Shown: positions 8,604-19,209 of the stretch, piece by piece
Numbering within the stretch: position 1 is the stretch's first letter
Layout: each line of letters opens with the position of its first letter
Origin: Clostridium sp. chh4-2
GTDB taxonomy: Bacteria > Bacillota > Clostridia > Lachnospirales > Lachnospiraceae
Direction of reading: 5' to 3'
Length of the DNA: 64,000 nucleotides
Assembly: GCF_002899675.1 (NCBI RefSeq)
Contig: NZ_PKUU01000006.1
Coordinates: 62,001-126,000 of the forward strand
Notes under the pieces: model-generated
Databases searched by the model: none
Seen by the model: the letters and a program-made list of their open reading frames with translations, nothing else
Told to the model about the DNA's origin: nothing
Position numbers and translations under genes: made by a program

Positions 8604-9995
8604 TTAATACGATTTCTTTTCATTTACTTCATTAACGGAATCAATCAGGTACTCAGCCCATTCCTGTGTATCTTCTCCATCACTGATCGCTTCAAATACT
8701 TCATAATATACGCCTGTGCTGTCTTTTAAAGCGGAATCCTCGAAGTTTGGATCAAATGAGAAGTTGGCAACTTCCATAACAGCCTTGTTGGCTTCATAGG
8801 TAAGACCTTCTAATTTTCCGCTTTCTTCCAGAGTCTTATTGGCTTCTGAGTTAGCCAGCATACCTCTCTCTGTTCCAAGAATGGCGACGCCTTCCGGATC
8901 GGAAGTTAAAAATTCCACAAGCATAGCCGCTTCTTTTTTGTGCTTGCTGCTCTCTGTAACGGCGAAACACTGGGAAATCTTAGTAAGTCCTGCTTCATAT
9001 TCGCCAATTCCTGTGATGAAATCTCCAAGAACAAATTCCTGACCCGGATCAAGAGCCTGTTCGAACTTAACCTGAGCGGAATCCCACTCATAAAATCCTG
9101 CGTATTTTCCTTCAATCCATCCCTGAGTCTTCTCAAGCACGTTGGAGCCAGAACCGATTAATGTTCCGATCGTTGGCATTACATGATTATCCTCCAAAGA
9201 ACAGATCCAGTCAAGACCTTCTTTTACCTCTTCCAGGCTGTAGTTAACTTTTCCGTCTTCCACCCACTGTTTTCCGTATTTGGACTGCAGATAGTAGAGC
9301 ATCAGAAGCATTCTCTCATAGCCGAACATGGCAATCGGATAGTAATCATCGCCTAAAGTCTCTTTAAATACAGTTCCTGCATTCATCAGGTCGTCAATGG
9401 TCTTAGGTGTTTCCAGACCTGCTTTTTCAAAGGTTGTCTTGTTCCAGAAGAAACATTTACCGGTAGTTCCGATCGGAAGGGCCTGCAGCTTATCCGCTAC
9501 CACACACTGATCGAGAATCTTCTCCGGATAGTTCTGTAAAGAAATGATATCTTTATATTCGTTCAAATCCACAAATTTGGAACCGTCCGCTGAAAACTGA
9601 TATAACCAGTTCCAGTTTACCTGCATTACATCAGGAGCCGTTCCTGCTACAAGCGCGGTGGAACACTTCTCTGCCCATCCGTCCCAGCTTGAGTATTCTG
9701 TATCCACTTTGATATTCGGGTATTTTGCTTCAAATGCTTTGATAGCTTCATTCGTTACTTCATGACGGCTGTCGCCTCCCCACCAGCTCATACGAATTGT
9801 AACTGCGTCGCCATTTTCCGCTGCCTCGCCGGAAGCCGCGGAAGAACCCTCTTCCTTACTTTCAGTTTTTGCTGCGGTGGTATCTGCGGCGGTATCTGCG
9901 GTGCCCGCACTTTTACCGGACGAACCACAGGCAGTTAATGAAGCAATCATAGACGCTGCCAGAACCATAGCTGTTGCACGTTTTAAAACTCTCAT
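8604..9995 (-). CDS. Extracellular solute-binding lipoprotein (family 1, sugar), second copy
   Basis: A 463-residue sugar-binding lipoprotein with a lipobox LTAC (Cys23) after MRVLKRATAMVLAAS, then a Ser/Thr/Ala/Glu-rich linker. The start is placed at 9995 because a perfect AGGAGG (10002-10007) lies 6 bases upstream. An in-frame start at 10070 would lie inside the -35 element. It is a paralogue of the protein at 1574-2971, with matching SWWGGDSRHE, SSWDGWAEK, GTAPDV and LGDDYYPIAM blocks. No permease genes accompany it here, so it may feed the permeases at 1-1510 or others elsewhere. It heads the operon with GH28. Confidence 0.9.
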   Translation of the reverse strand: MRVLKRATAMVLAASMIASLTACGSSGKSAGTADTAADTTAAKTESKEEGSSAASGEAAENGDAVTIRMSWWGGDSRHEVTNEAIKAFEAKYPNIKVDTEYSSWDGWAEKCSTALVAGTAPDVMQVNWNWLYQFSADGSKFVDLNEYKDIISLQNYPEKILDQCVVADKLQALPIGTTGKCFFWNKTTFEKAGLETPKTIDDLMNAGTVFKETLGDDYYPIAMFGYERMLLMLYYLQSKYGKQWVEDGKVNYSLEEVKEGLDWICSLEDNHVMPTIGTLIGSGSNVLEKTQGWIEGKYAGFYEWDSAQVKFEQALDPGQEFVLGDFITGIGEYEAGLTKISQCFAVTESSKHKKEAAMLVEFLTSDPEGVAILGTERGMLANSEANKTLEESGKLEGLTYEANKAVMEVANFSFDPNFEDSALKDSTGVYYEVFEAISDGEDTQEWAEYLIDSVNEVNEKKSY

Positions 9996-10041
9996 ATACA
10001 TCCTCCTCATAATTGGCCTTGGTTTTATTAACCTTGAGCTT

Positions 10042-10070
10042 ACTATAAATCCTATGGGAGGATTTGTCAA
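10042..10070 (-). promoter_or_regulatory. Promoter of second binding-protein/GH28 operon
   Basis: On the minus strand: TTGACA (10065-10070), 17-base spacer, TATAGT (10042-10047). Predicted transcription start is near 10035, leaving a 40-base leader before the ATG at 9995. Confidence 0.8.
10047..10065. promoter_or_regulatory. Palindromic operator candidate inside promoter spacer
   Basis: Perfect 7-bp arms AAATCCT / AGGATTT around 5 bases, placed exactly between the -35 and -10 elements. Such a site would block RNA polymerase when bound. The GntR regulator encoded last in this operon is the simplest candidate ligand; this is inference. Confidence 0.45.
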
Positions 10071-10161
10071 CAGTTTTTATATTATTTGTATGTATACACT
10101 AATATTATTTACATATTTTTAGCTATTTAGTACATTTTCTTCCCAATCTATCCTATAACAA

Positions 10162-10208
10162 AGAATGGCTGCGGCACAGATGAACTTCATCCATGCCGCA
10201 GCCATTCT
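10162..10208 (-). terminator. rpoC terminator
   Basis: A perfect 15-bp stem, arms 10162-10176 and 10194-10208 (AGAATGGCTGCGGCA and complement), with a 17-base loop. It begins 6 bases after the rpoC stop. On the minus strand TTTGTTAT follows. Confidence 0.85.
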
Positions 10209-10213
10209 ATTAT

Positions 10214-13200
10214 TTAGATTTCCTGATCCTCTTCACCGAAGTCCAGAACTTCATCGAAATCATCACTCTCTTCCGACAACATGATGTCATCATCAGAAAG
10301 CAGGATTTCATCATCCATAGTCACATCCGTATCCAGTTTCACATTACGGTATCTCTTCATACCGGTACCGGCCGGAATCAGTTTACCAATGATAACATTT
10401 TCCTTCAGACCGATCAGATTATCAACTTTACCGTTAATTGCGGCTTCCGTCAATACCTTCGTAGTCTCCTGGAAGGATGCAGCTGATAAGAAGGAGTCGG
10501 TTGCCAGGGATGCTTTTGTAATACCCAGCATAACCTGCTTACCTTCTGCAGGCTTTTTGCCCTCAGCGATCAGCTTCTCATTCATATCGTTATAATCAAG
10601 AACGTCCATAGATACGCCAGGCAGCACATCGCTGTCGCCGCTCTCTTCGATCTTGATCTTCTTTAACATCTGACGAACAATCATCTCAACGTGCTTATCA
10701 TTGATCTCAACACCCTGAAGACGGTATACACGCTGAACTTCCTGAATCATGTAATCCTGAACGGCACGAACGCCTTTGATTTTAAGGATATCATGAGGGT
10801 TCACGCTACCTTCTGTCAGTTCATCACCGGCTTCCAGGATCTGCTCATCCACAACTTTAATTCTGGAACCATAAGGAATCAGATAAGTCTTGGTATTTCC
10901 TGTTTCAGGATCAGTTACCACGATTTCACGTTTCTTCTTTGTATCTTTAATGCTCACTACGCCGCCGAATTCAGCGATGATAGCAAGACCCTTTGGCTTA
11001 CGCGCCTCAAAAAGCTCCTCGACACGGGGAAGACCCTGTGTGATATCGCCGCCGGCAACACCGCCGGTATGGAATGTACGCATGGTCAGCTGTGTACCAG
11101 GTTCACCGATGGACTGAGCTGCGATAATACCTACAGCCTCACCTACCTGCACGGCCTGGCCGGTCGCCATGTTGGCGCCGTAACACTTCGCACATACACC
11201 GATGTGGGATTTACAGGTCAGAACGGTACGGATCTTAACGCTGTCTCTTCCAAGCTTATTCAGCACCTTCATAACCGCTTCGGCACGTTTTGGCGTGCAC
11301 ATATGGTTTGCTTTTACTACCACTTCGCCGGTATCCGGATCAGTGATGGTTTCAGCGATATAACGGCCTGTAATACGCTCCTGAAGACCCTCGATTGTCT
11401 CCTGTCCGTCCATAAAGCCCTTGATCTCCATATACGGGATATCCTTGCCCTCACAGCAGTCCACTTCACGGATAATAAGATCCTGTGAAACGTCTACAAG
11501 ACGACGGGTCAGATAACCGGAGTCGGCTGTACGCAGAGCTGTATCGGAAAGTCCTTTACGCGCTCCATGAGCGGAGATAAAGTACTCCAATACGTCAAGT
11601 CCTTCACGGAAGTTGGACTTGATAGGAAGTTCGATTGTGTGACCGGTTGTATCGGCCATCAATCCACGCATACCTGCCAGCTGTTTGATCTGCTTATCGG
11701 AACCACGGGCTCCGGAATCGGCCATCATGTAAATATTGTTATATTTATCAAGGCCTGTCAGAAGGTCATGGGTAAGCTGGTCATCCGTTACTTTCCATGT
11801 TTCAATAACTTCTTTATAACGCTCTTCCTCTGTGATAAGACCACGGCGGAAGTTCTTAGCGATTCTGTCTACCGTTGCCTGAGCATCTGCAATCAGCTGA
11901 GGTTTGCTCTCAGGTACGGTCATATCGGAAATGGATACGGTCATAGCCGCTTTGGTTGAATACTTGTAGCCGATGGCCTTGATATCATCCAAAGTTTCAG
12001 CGGTCTGGCTTGCGCCGTGAACGTTGATAACCTTCTCCAAAATCTGTTTTAACTGCTTTTTGCCAACGTGGAAATCCACTTCCAGCTTTAATTCATTGCC
12101 TTCAATGCTTCTGTCCACGAAACCAAGATCCTGAGGAACGATCTCATTGAAGATGAAACGTCCGATGGTGGACTCAACAGTTCCGGTCTTCACGGTTCCG
12201 TCGGCCATGGTCTTAGTTACTCTCGCCTTGATTCTGGAATGCAGGGTTGCAGCTCCGTTCTCATATGCGAGAATCGCTTCGTTTACGCTCTTAAAGATCA
12301 TGCCTTCGCCCTTAACTCCAGGTCTTTCCTGGGTCAGGTAATAGATACCGAGCACCATATCCTGAGAAGGAACGGCAACCGGACCACCGTCGGAAGGTTT
12401 TAACAGGTTGTTCGGAGACAGCAGAAGGAAACGGCACTCTGCCTGAGCTTCTACGGAAAGAGGCAGATGGACAGCCATCTGGTCACCATCGAAGTCGGCG
12501 TTGAACGCAGTACATACAAGAGGATGCAGCTTAATCGCTTTACCTTCAACCAGGATCGGCTCAAATGCCTGGATACCAAGTCTGTGAAGGGTAGGCGCAC
12601 GGTTTAACATAACCGGGTGCTCTTTGATAACATCTTCCAGCACATCCCAAACTTCAGGCTGAAGTCTTTCAACCATCTTTTTCGCATTTTTAATATTATG
12701 AGCGGTTCCGTTAGAAACCAGTTCTTTCATAACAAACGGCTTGAACAGCTCGATTGCCATCTCTTTCGGAAGGCCGCACTGATAGATCTTCAGTTCCGGT
12801 CCTACGACGATAACCGAACGTCCTGAATAGTCAACACGCTTTCCAAGAAGGTTCTGACGGAAACGGCCCTGTTTACCTTTCAGCATATCGGAAAGAGATT
12901 TTAACGCTCTGTTTCCAGGACCTGTAACAGGTCTTCCGCGTCTGCCGTTATCGATTAAAGCATCAACCGCTTCCTGAAGCATACGCTTCTCGTTGCGGAC
13001 GATGATATCAGGAGCGCCTAATTCCAGCAGTCTTGCCAGACGGTTGTTCCTGTTGATAATTCTTCTGTATAAATCGTTCAAGTCGGAAGTGGCGAAACGG
13101 CCGCCGTCCAGCTGAACCATAGGGCGGATATCCGGAGGAATAACCGGAATCACGTTCATGATCATCCATTCAGGCTTATTGCCGGAGTTGCGGAATGCTT

Positions 13201-13864
13201 CCACAACTTCAAGTCTCTTGATAATTCTGGCTCTCTTCTGTCCGGTCGCATCCTTCAGGCCTTTTCTCAGTTCCATCGAATCCTTTTCCAGATCGATGGC
13301 CTTTAAAAGCTCCTGAATCGCTTCCGCACCCATTCCTACGCGGAATGTGCCGTAGCCGTTCTTCTCTGTCTCCTCACGGTATTCCTTCTCAGATAATACC
13401 TGCTTATACTGGAGGCTGGTCTTACCAGGGTCCAGAACCACATAGGATGCAAAGTACAGGACTTTCTCCAGTGTTCTTGGAGAAATGTCAAGAATAAGTC
13501 CCATTCTGCTGGGGATACCCTTGAAATACCAGATATGGGATACAGGAGCTGCCAATGCGATATGGCCCACACGTTCTCTACGAACGCTGGCTTTTGTTAC
13601 TTCAACACCGCATCGGTCACAGATAACACCTTTATATCTGATCTTTTTATATTTACCACAGTGACATTCCCAGTCTTTACTCGGTCCAAAGATTCTTTCA
13701 CAGAACAAACCGTCTTTCTCCGGTTTCAGTGTTCTGTAGTTAATCGTCTCAGGCTTCTTTACTTCACCATGGGACCACTCCAGAATCTTTTCAGGAGAAG
13801 CCAAACCGATTTTAATGGCATCAAATGTCATTGGCTGATAGGTGGTTTCATTTGTCTCAGGCAT
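10214..13864 (-). CDS. rpoC: DNA-directed RNA polymerase subunit beta'
   Basis: A 1216-residue catalytic subunit of RNA polymerase. The N-terminal zinc site shows Cys67, Cys69, Cys82 and Cys85 in [13 protein letters not shown] and ICDRC. The Mg-binding loop [12 protein letters not shown] is at residues 455-466. Further conserved blocks include [14 protein letters not shown], the bridge-helix/trigger-loop region with [22 protein letters not shown], and [11 protein letters not shown]. It lies 18 bases downstream of rpoB as usual. Length is typical for Clostridia, and the protein ends in an acidic tail. Confidence 0.99.
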   Translation of the reverse strand: MPETNETTYQPMTFDAIKIGLASPEKILEWSHGEVKKPETINYRTLKPEKDGLFCERIFGPSKDWECHCGKYKKIRYKGVICDRCGVEVTKASVRRERVGHIALAAPVSHIWYFKGIPSRMGLILDISPRTLEKVLYFASYVVLDPGKTSLQYKQVLSEKEYREETEKNGYGTFRVGMGAEAIQELLKAIDLEKDSMELRKGLKDATGQKRARIIKRLEVVEAFRNSGNKPEWMIMNVIPVIPPDIRPMVQLDGGRFATSDLNDLYRRIINRNNRLARLLELGAPDIIVRNEKRMLQEAVDALIDNGRRGRPVTGPGNRALKSLSDMLKGKQGRFRQNLLGKRVDYSGRSVIVVGPELKIYQCGLPKEMAIELFKPFVMKELVSNGTAHNIKNAKKMVERLQPEVWDVLEDVIKEHPVMLNRAPTLHRLGIQAFEPILVEGKAIKLHPLVCTAFNADFDGDQMAVHLPLSVEAQAECRFLLLSPNNLLKPSDGGPVAVPSQDMVLGIYYLTQERPGVKGEGMIFKSVNEAILAYENGAATLHSRIKARVTKTMADGTVKTGTVESTIGRFIFNEIVPQDLGFVDRSIEGNELKLEVDFHVGKKQLKQILEKVINVHGASQTAETLDDIKAIGYKYSTKAAMTVSISDMTVPESKPQLIADAQATVDRIAKNFRRGLITEEERYKEVIETWKVTDDQLTHDLLTGLDKYNNIYMMADSGARGSDKQIKQLAGMRGLMADTTGHTIELPIKSNFREGLDVLEYFISAHGARKGLSDTALRTADSGYLTRRLVDVSQDLIIREVDCCEGKDIPYMEIKGFMDGQETIEGLQERITGRYIAETITDPDTGEVVVKANHMCTPKRAEAVMKVLNKLGRDSVKIRTVLTCKSHIGVCAKCYGANMATGQAVQVGEAVGIIAAQSIGEPGTQLTMRTFHTGGVAGGDITQGLPRVEELFEARKPKGLAIIAEFGGVVSIKDTKKKREIVVTDPETGNTKTYLIPYGSRIKVVDEQILEAGDELTEGSVNPHDILKIKGVRAVQDYMIQEVQRVYRLQGVEINDKHVEMIVRQMLKKIKIEESGDSDVLPGVSMDVLDYNDMNEKLIAEGKKPAEGKQVMLGITKASLATDSFLSAASFQETTKVLTEAAINGKVDNLIGLKENVIIGKLIPAGTGMKRYRNVKLDTDVTMDDEILLSDDDIMLSEESDDFDEVLDFGEEDQEI

Positions 13865-13882
13865 GAGCGTTACTCCCTTCTA

Positions 13883-16800
13883 TTATTCTTCATCAGAGGC
13901 TTCATCATCCATGGAATCTTCCAGGTCAAACAATTCCTCTTCTTCCTCAAAATCATCTTCAACGTCTACTATTTCTTCGCCTTTAATCTCTTTCTGCTGG
14001 TAGCCGAAGTCACCGAAAGATTCCACTTCATCGCGGTTGAACGGTCTGTCTCCTTCGATGATGGAACGCAGGTCGGTATCACCGTAATCCACGCTTTCAG
14101 ACATCTCAACTTCCGTATTGTCATCTCTGAGAACTCTTACATCCAGTCCGAGAGACTGAAGTTCTTTCAGAAGTACCTTAAATGATTCCGGAATACCAGG
14201 CTCAGGAATATTCTCGCCCTTGATAATAGCTTCATAAGTCTTAACACGGCCTACAACGTCATCCGACTTAACAGTAAGGATTTCCTGTAAGGTATAAGCA
14301 GCGCCATACGCCTCCAGAGCCCAAACCTCCATCTCACCGAAACGCTGTCCGCCGAACTGAGCTTTACCGCCCAAAGGCTGCTGTGTAACGAGTGAGTAAG
14401 GGCCTGTGGAACGGGCATGAATCTTATCATCTACCAGATGATGAAGTTTCAGGTAATGCATGTGTCCGATTGTTACGGCACTGTCGAAGTACTCTCCGGT
14501 ACGTCCGTCACGAAGTCTTACTTTACCGTCACGGCTTAACGGAACGCCCTTCCATAATTCTCTGTGATCCAGATGAGATTCCAGATATTCCATCACATCC
14601 GGTTTCAGCAGATCTTTGTATTTTTCCTGGAATTCTTCCCATGACAGGTTAACATAATCATTAGCCACATCCAGGGTATCCATAATATCAATCTCGTTAG
14701 CGCCGTCGAATACAGGCGTAGCGATGTTAAAGCCAAGGGCTCTTGCAGCAAGACTCAGATGAATCTCCAGCACCTGACCGATGTTCATACGTGAAGGTAC
14801 GCCCAATGGGTTCAATACAATGTCCAGAGGACGGCCATTCGGTAAGAACGGCATATCTTCAACAGGAAGCACGCGGGAAACAACACCCTTGTTACCATGA
14901 CGTCCGGCCATCTTATCACCAACAGAGATCTTTCTCTTCTGAGCGATATAGATGCGTACCGTCTGGTTAACACCAGGTGACAGTTCATCTCCGTTTTCTC
15001 TTGTAAATACTTTGGCATCCACGATAATACCATAAGCGCCGTGAGGCACTTTCAGGGAAGTATCACGCACTTCTCTCGCTTTTTCACCGAAAATAGCGCG
15101 CAGAAGCCGTTCTTCTGCTGTAAGCTCTGTCTCTCCCTTAGGAGTTACTTTACCCACCAGAATATCTCCGGCACGTACTTCGGCGCCGATACGGATAATA
15201 CCTCTTTCATCCAGATCTTTTAACGCGTCTTCACCGACACCAGGCACGTCACGGGTGATCTCTTCCGGCCCTAACTTGGTGTCACGGGCTTCTGCTTCAT
15301 ATTCTTCAATATGAACAGAGGTGTAAACATCTTCCTGAACCAGTCTTTCGCTCAGAAGTACCGCATCCTCGTAGTTATAACCTTCCCAGGTCATAAATCC
15401 GATCAGAGGGTTTTTACCGAGGGCGATCTCACCGTTCTGTGTGGATGGGCCGTCGGCAATTACTTCCCCAGCTTCCACGTGATCGCCTTTATAAACGATC
15501 GGCTTCTGGTTGTAGCAGTTGCTCTGGTTGCTTCTCTTGAATTTGGTCAGATGGTAAACATCTTTATTTCCATCAATATCTCTTTTAATAATAATTTCAT
15601 TGGATGCGGAGCGCTCAACCACACCTGCATTTCTGGCAAGGACGCAGACACCGGAGTCAACCGCTGCTTTTGCTTCCATACCGGTACCTACTACAGGAGC
15701 TTCTGTGGTCAGAAGCGGAACGGCCTGACGCTGCATGTTGGAACCCATCAGCGCACGGTTCGCATCATCGTTCTCCAGGAAAGGAATCATGGATGTAGCT
15801 ACTGAGAATACCATCTTAGGAGAAACGTCCATTAAATCGATATTCTTTTTCTGGAATTCGGAAGTCTCCTCGCGGAAACGTCCGGAAACGTTGTTATGAA
15901 TGAAATGTCCGTCTTCTTTCAACGGCTCATTCGCCTGTGCAACTACGAAGTTATCTTCTTCATCTGCTGTCAGATAAACAACCTCATCCGTTACGATCGG
16001 GTTCTCAGGATCTGTTTTATCCACCACGCGGTAAGGCGCTTCGATAAATCCGTATTCATTCACCCGGGCATACGTAGCCAGGGAGTTGATCAGACCGATG
16101 TTAGGACCTTCAGGCGTCTCGATCGGGCACATACGTCCATAATGGGTGTAGTGTACATCTCGTACCTCGAATCCGGCACGGTCTCTGGAAAGACCGCCAG
16201 GTCCCAATGCGGAAAGACGTCTCTTATGGGTCAGCTCAGCCAGCGGGTTGTTCTGATCCATGAACTGTGACAGCTGGGAACTTCCGAAGAATTCTTTAAC
16301 AGCTGCTGTTACAGGTTTGATGTTGATTAAGGACTGCGGTGTAATACCGTCCATATCCTGAGTTGTCATTCTTTCACGAACAACACGCTCCATACGGGAA
16401 AGTCCGATTCTGTACTGGTTCTGAAGAAGTTCGCCCACAGCGCGGATACGTCTGTTGCCCAAATGGTCGATATCGTCAGCATTGCCGATCTCTTCTTCCA
16501 GATGCATATTATAGTTAATAGAAGCGATAATATCTTCTTTTGTGATGTGCTTAGGAATCAATTCATGGATGTTCTTTCTGACCGCTTCCTTGAGTTCTTC
16601 TTCACTTCCAGCTTCTGACAGAATATTCTGAAGCACAGGATAAAATACTAACTCTGAAACGCCAACCTCTGCCGGATCAAAATCAACGTATGCAGCCAGG
16701 TCAACCATCATGTTGGAAAGAACCTTCTGATTGCGGGTAATACCCTGAATCATAACAAACGGAACCGCCGCGTTCTGAATCTCTGTAGCCAGAACCTTGT

Positions 16801-17743
16801 CAACCGTTGTCCCAGCTTCAGCCAGAATCTCGCCTGTAGACAAGTCAACCACATCCTCTGCCAGTGTCTGACCTGTGATTCTGTTCTTTAAATGAAGCTT
16901 TTTATTGAATTTATATCTTCCTACTTTTGCTAAATCGTATCTTCTCGGGTCAAAGAACATACTATTTAATAAACTCTCTGCACTATCAACGGATAAAGGC
17001 TCGCCCGGACGAATCTTTTTATATAATTCCAGCAGACCATCCTGGTAATTATCGGAAGTATCCTTACCAAAGCTGGCCAGCAATTTTGGTTCTTCACCAA
17101 ATAAGTCGATAATCTCGGCATTCGTTCCGTAACCAAGCGCACGGATCAGCACGGTAACCGGAACCTTTCTTGTTCTGTCGACACGGACATAAAAAATGTC
17201 ATTGGAGTCGGTTTCGTATTCCAGCCATGCTCCACGGTTAGGAATTACCGTACAGGTATATAATTCCTTACCAATCTTATCATGTCCTATGCCGTAATAT
17301 ATTCCTGGGGAACGTACCAACTGGCTAACAATAACACGTTCAGCGCCGTTAATTACGAAAGAACCTGTATCCGTCATAAGTGGGAGATCACCCATGAAGA
17401 TTTCATGTTCATTAATCTCATCTTTATCTTTATTGCAAAGTCTTACTCTTACTTTTAAAGGCGCTGCATAAGTTGCGTCGCGCTCCTTACACTCTTCGAT
17501 TGTATATTTGATATCATCTTTACATAATGTAAAGTCAACAAACTCCAAGCTCAGATGACCTGCAAAGTCGGCGATTGGAGAGATGTCTTCAAAGACTTCC
17601 TTCAATCCTTCATCAAGGAACCACTGATAGGAATCTTTCTGAATCTCAATCAGGTTTGGCATCTCAAGAACTTCTTTCTGTCTTGAGTAGCTCATTCTTA
17701 AGCTCTTCCCGGCTTTAACGGGACGCATTCTGCTTTTCTCCAT
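13883..17743 (-). CDS. rpoB: DNA-directed RNA polymerase subunit beta
   Basis: A 1286-residue subunit of RNA polymerase. Landmarks are the rifampicin-pocket blocks [30 protein letters not shown], and [39 protein letters not shown] nearer the C-terminus. The C-terminus is a long acidic tail ([16 protein letters not shown]). The start is set at 17743 ([12 protein letters not shown]) with AGGGGTGA upstream. A longer in-frame ORF to 17827 starts inside the -10 element and cannot be translated from the predicted transcript. The usual rplJ-rplL genes are not upstream; instead a divergent small membrane protein gene is found. Confidence 0.99.
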   Translation of the reverse strand: MEKSRMRPVKAGKSLRMSYSRQKEVLEMPNLIEIQKDSYQWFLDEGLKEVFEDISPIADFAGHLSLEFVDFTLCKDDIKYTIEECKERDATYAAPLKVRVRLCNKDKDEINEHEIFMGDLPLMTDTGSFVINGAERVIVSQLVRSPGIYYGIGHDKIGKELYTCTVIPNRGAWLEYETDSNDIFYVRVDRTRKVPVTVLIRALGYGTNAEIIDLFGEEPKLLASFGKDTSDNYQDGLLELYKKIRPGEPLSVDSAESLLNSMFFDPRRYDLAKVGRYKFNKKLHLKNRITGQTLAEDVVDLSTGEILAEAGTTVDKVLATEIQNAAVPFVMIQGITRNQKVLSNMMVDLAAYVDFDPAEVGVSELVFYPVLQNILSEAGSEEELKEAVRKNIHELIPKHITKEDIIASINYNMHLEEEIGNADDIDHLGNRRIRAVGELLQNQYRIGLSRMERVVRERMTTQDMDGITPQSLINIKPVTAAVKEFFGSSQLSQFMDQNNPLAELTHKRRLSALGPGGLSRDRAGFEVRDVHYTHYGRMCPIETPEGPNIGLINSLATYARVNEYGFIEAPYRVVDKTDPENPIVTDEVVYLTADEEDNFVVAQANEPLKEDGHFIHNNVSGRFREETSEFQKKNIDLMDVSPKMVFSVATSMIPFLENDDANRALMGSNMQRQAVPLLTTEAPVVGTGMEAKAAVDSGVCVLARNAGVVERSASNEIIIKRDIDGNKDVYHLTKFKRSNQSNCYNQKPIVYKGDHVEAGEVIADGPSTQNGEIALGKNPLIGFMTWEGYNYEDAVLLSERLVQEDVYTSVHIEEYEAEARDTKLGPEEITRDVPGVGEDALKDLDERGIIRIGAEVRAGDILVGKVTPKGETELTAEERLLRAIFGEKAREVRDTSLKVPHGAYGIIVDAKVFTRENGDELSPGVNQTVRIYIAQKRKISVGDKMAGRHGNKGVVSRVLPVEDMPFLPNGRPLDIVLNPLGVPSRMNIGQVLEIHLSLAARALGFNIATPVFDGANEIDIMDTLDVANDYVNLSWEEFQEKYKDLLKPDVMEYLESHLDHRELWKGVPLSRDGKVRLRDGRTGEYFDSAVTIGHMHYLKLHHLVDDKIHARSTGPYSLVTQQPLGGKAQFGGQRFGEMEVWALEAYGAAYTLQEILTVKSDDVVGRVKTYEAIIKGENIPEPGIPESFKVLLKELQSLGLDVRVLRDDNTEVEMSESVDYGDTDLRSIIEGDRPFNRDEVESFGDFGYQQKEIKGEEIVDVEDDFEEEEELFDLEDSMDDEASDEE

Positions 17744-17825
17744 TGACGTTTCACCCCTGTTTTCTATTCTAATTTTGGGCACACTGCTCCCGTAGAGCAC
17801 ATGAGGCCACAATAGTGCACATTCC

Positions 17826-17854
17826 ATCTTAACATAGCGTTGTCAAGGTGTCAA
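17826..17854 (-). promoter_or_regulatory. rpoBC promoter
   Basis: On the minus strand: TTGACA (17849-17854), 17-base spacer, TAAGAT (17826-17831) with TGt before it (extended -10). The predicted start is near 17819, giving a leader of about 75 bases before the rpoB ATG at 17743. Confidence 0.85.
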
Positions 17855-17865
17855 GGATTTTTTGC

Positions 17866-17894
17866 TTGCTTTTTCCATTAAACAATGATATACT
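17866..17894 (+). promoter_or_regulatory. Promoter of small membrane protein gene
   Basis: TTGCTT (17866-17871), 17-base spacer, TATACT (17889-17894) with TGa (extended -10). Its -35 box is only 11 bases from the rpoB -35 box, so the two promoters are back to back. Confidence 0.8.
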
Positions 17895-17968
17895 ATTCCA
17901 GATAGGCGCACTTATTTTTAATAAGTAAGTAGATGTGCTTATTAAAAGAACTATTGGAGGTATTCCCC

Positions 17969-18427
17969 ATGGGAGGATTTTTAAACGTTTTGGTCGTAAT
18001 TTTGCTCATTGTAGCTATCGCACTCGTCGTACTTTATTTTCTTGGGCGAAAATTGGAAAAGCGTCAGGTTGAACAGCAGTCAGCTTTAGAAGCGGCGGCA
18101 CAGACAGTTTCTATGCTTGTCATCGACAAAAAACGCATGAAACTAAAAGAAGCCGGTCTTCCAAAAATCGTATATGAGCAGACTCCAAAGTATATGCGCT
18201 GGGCAAAGGTTCCCGTTGTTAAAGCTAAGGTTGGACCTAAGGTTATGACCATGATGGCTGACGAGAAGGTATTTGCCGTACTTCCGGTTAAAACTGAAGT
18301 TAAAGTGGTTGTCAGCGGCATCTACATAACAGAGATTAAGAGCGTCCGCGGCGGAGCAATTCCGGCGGTGCCTAAAAAGAAGAAATTCCTGGATAGATTT
18401 AAAAGAGAAAAAAAGAATAACAAATAA
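17969..18427 (+). CDS. Small membrane-anchored protein of unknown function
   Basis: 152 residues, not matched to a named family by eye. One N-terminal membrane helix spans about residues 5-26 (LNVLVVILLIVAIALVVLYFLG). It is followed by a basic, probably cytoplasmic or surface domain with a coiled stretch (RKLEKRQVEQQSALEAAAQ), a beta-rich part (KVFAVLPVKTEVKVVVSGIYITEI) and a very Lys-rich tail. The start is placed at 17969, 8 bases after GGAGG; an upstream ATG at 17933 lacks a good site. It has its own promoter divergent from rpoB and its own terminator. Confidence 0.75.
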   Translation: MGGFLNVLVVILLIVAIALVVLYFLGRKLEKRQVEQQSALEAAAQTVSMLVIDKKRMKLKEAGLPKIVYEQTPKYMRWAKVPVVKAKVGPKVMTMMADEKVFAVLPVKTEVKVVVSGIYITEIKSVRGGAIPAVPKKKKFLDRFKREKKNNK

Positions 18428-18440
18428 TCGGACATGCACA

Positions 18441-18482
18441 AGGTGCTGCCGGAGAATAAAACTCAATTCTCCGACAGCACCT
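18441..18482. terminator. Bidirectional intrinsic terminator
   Basis: AGGTGCTG-c-CGGAGAAT (18441-18457) pairs with ATTCTCCG-a-CAGCACCT (18466-18482), one internal mismatch, 8-base loop, then TTTTTAT on plus. It serves the small membrane protein gene and probably also the convergent rubredoxin gene. Confidence 0.85.
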
Positions 18483-18493
18483 TTTTTATCATC

Positions 18494-19102
18494 CTATAGT
18501 TTTTCAAAATCGCTGGCCCCATGCTTACATATCGGGCAGATAAAATCTGCCGGCAGCTCATCGCCTTCATATATGTAACCACATATCAGGCAGCGGTACC
18601 CTTTCTTTTTCTCATCTTTTGCTTCCGGCTTCGGTTTGATATTTTCCTGATAATAGGTATACGTCACCGACGGAACATCGTTTAACACTTCGGCCGCAGT
18701 CACGTCGGCGATAAACATGGTGTGGGTTCCCAGATCCAGTTCCTGTATCACTTTTCCCGACAGATAGGCGTTAGCCGGGCCTGTGAGATAGCAGATTCCA
18801 TTATCCGACCGCTCCGCTCCCTCATATCCGTCGAATTTATCCACATTTTTTCCGCTTTGGAAGCCGAAATGGCGGAATACGTCGAACGGAGCTTCCGTCG
18901 TCAGCACAGAAAGGTTGAATTCTCCTGTTTTGTGAATCATATCGTGTGTATAGTTCTGCTTGTTCACCGTAACGGATATCCGGTTCGGCGTTGTCGTGAC
19001 CTGAATCGCGGTGTTGATGATGCAGCCGTTATCTTTGCTGCCGTCTTTTGCTGTCAGTACGTAAAGACCATATCCCAATTTAAACATTGCCCTGTTGTCC
19101 AT
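18494..19102 (-). CDS. High-molecular-weight rubredoxin (flavin reductase domain plus rubredoxin)
   Basis: A 202-residue redox protein. Residues about 1-150 form a flavin reductase-like FMN-binding domain (GYGLYVLTAKDG, NTAIQVTTTPNRISVTVNKQNYT, GTHTMFIADV). The C-terminus is a rubredoxin iron centre with two Cys pairs, CLICG and CPIC, about 30 residues apart. In anaerobes such proteins pass electrons from NADH to flavodiiron oxygen or NO reductases. The start is at 19102 after GGAGAGGAG; the upstream 16 codons lack a ribosome site. It is a single gene between unrelated units. Confidence 0.88.
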   Translation of the reverse strand: MDNRAMFKLGYGLYVLTAKDGSKDNGCIINTAIQVTTTPNRISVTVNKQNYTHDMIHKTGEFNLSVLTTEAPFDVFRHFGFQSGKNVDKFDGYEGAERSDNGICYLTGPANAYLSGKVIQELDLGTHTMFIADVTAAEVLNDVPSVTYTYYQENIKPKPEAKDEKKKGYRCLICGYIYEGDELPADFICPICKHGASDFEKL

Positions 19103-19209
19103 TTCCGACTCCTCTCCTTGCATACATGTGATAGTGATAGTTATACTCATTATTATATTCTAATATTCGGAAAACATCCAGCAGGGTTTTATGTTTTGTA
19201 TATAAAAGA

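Noticed and set aside
9996-10070. 25-codon extension of the second binding protein
   Set aside because: It begins inside the -35 box; the lipoprotein signal and AGGAGG both support the start at 9995.
13535-14185. Long plus-strand ORF (216 codons) antisense to rpoC/rpoB
   Set aside because: It lies wholly opposite highly conserved polymerase genes, has no ribosome site and no family-like sequence; it is a shadow of codon bias. The same holds for other antisense ORFs in rpoBC, pglX, brxC and the activase gene.
17744-17827. N-terminal extension of rpoB
   Set aside because: The longer frame starts inside the predicted -10 element, and a good ribosome site lies before the ATG at 17743.
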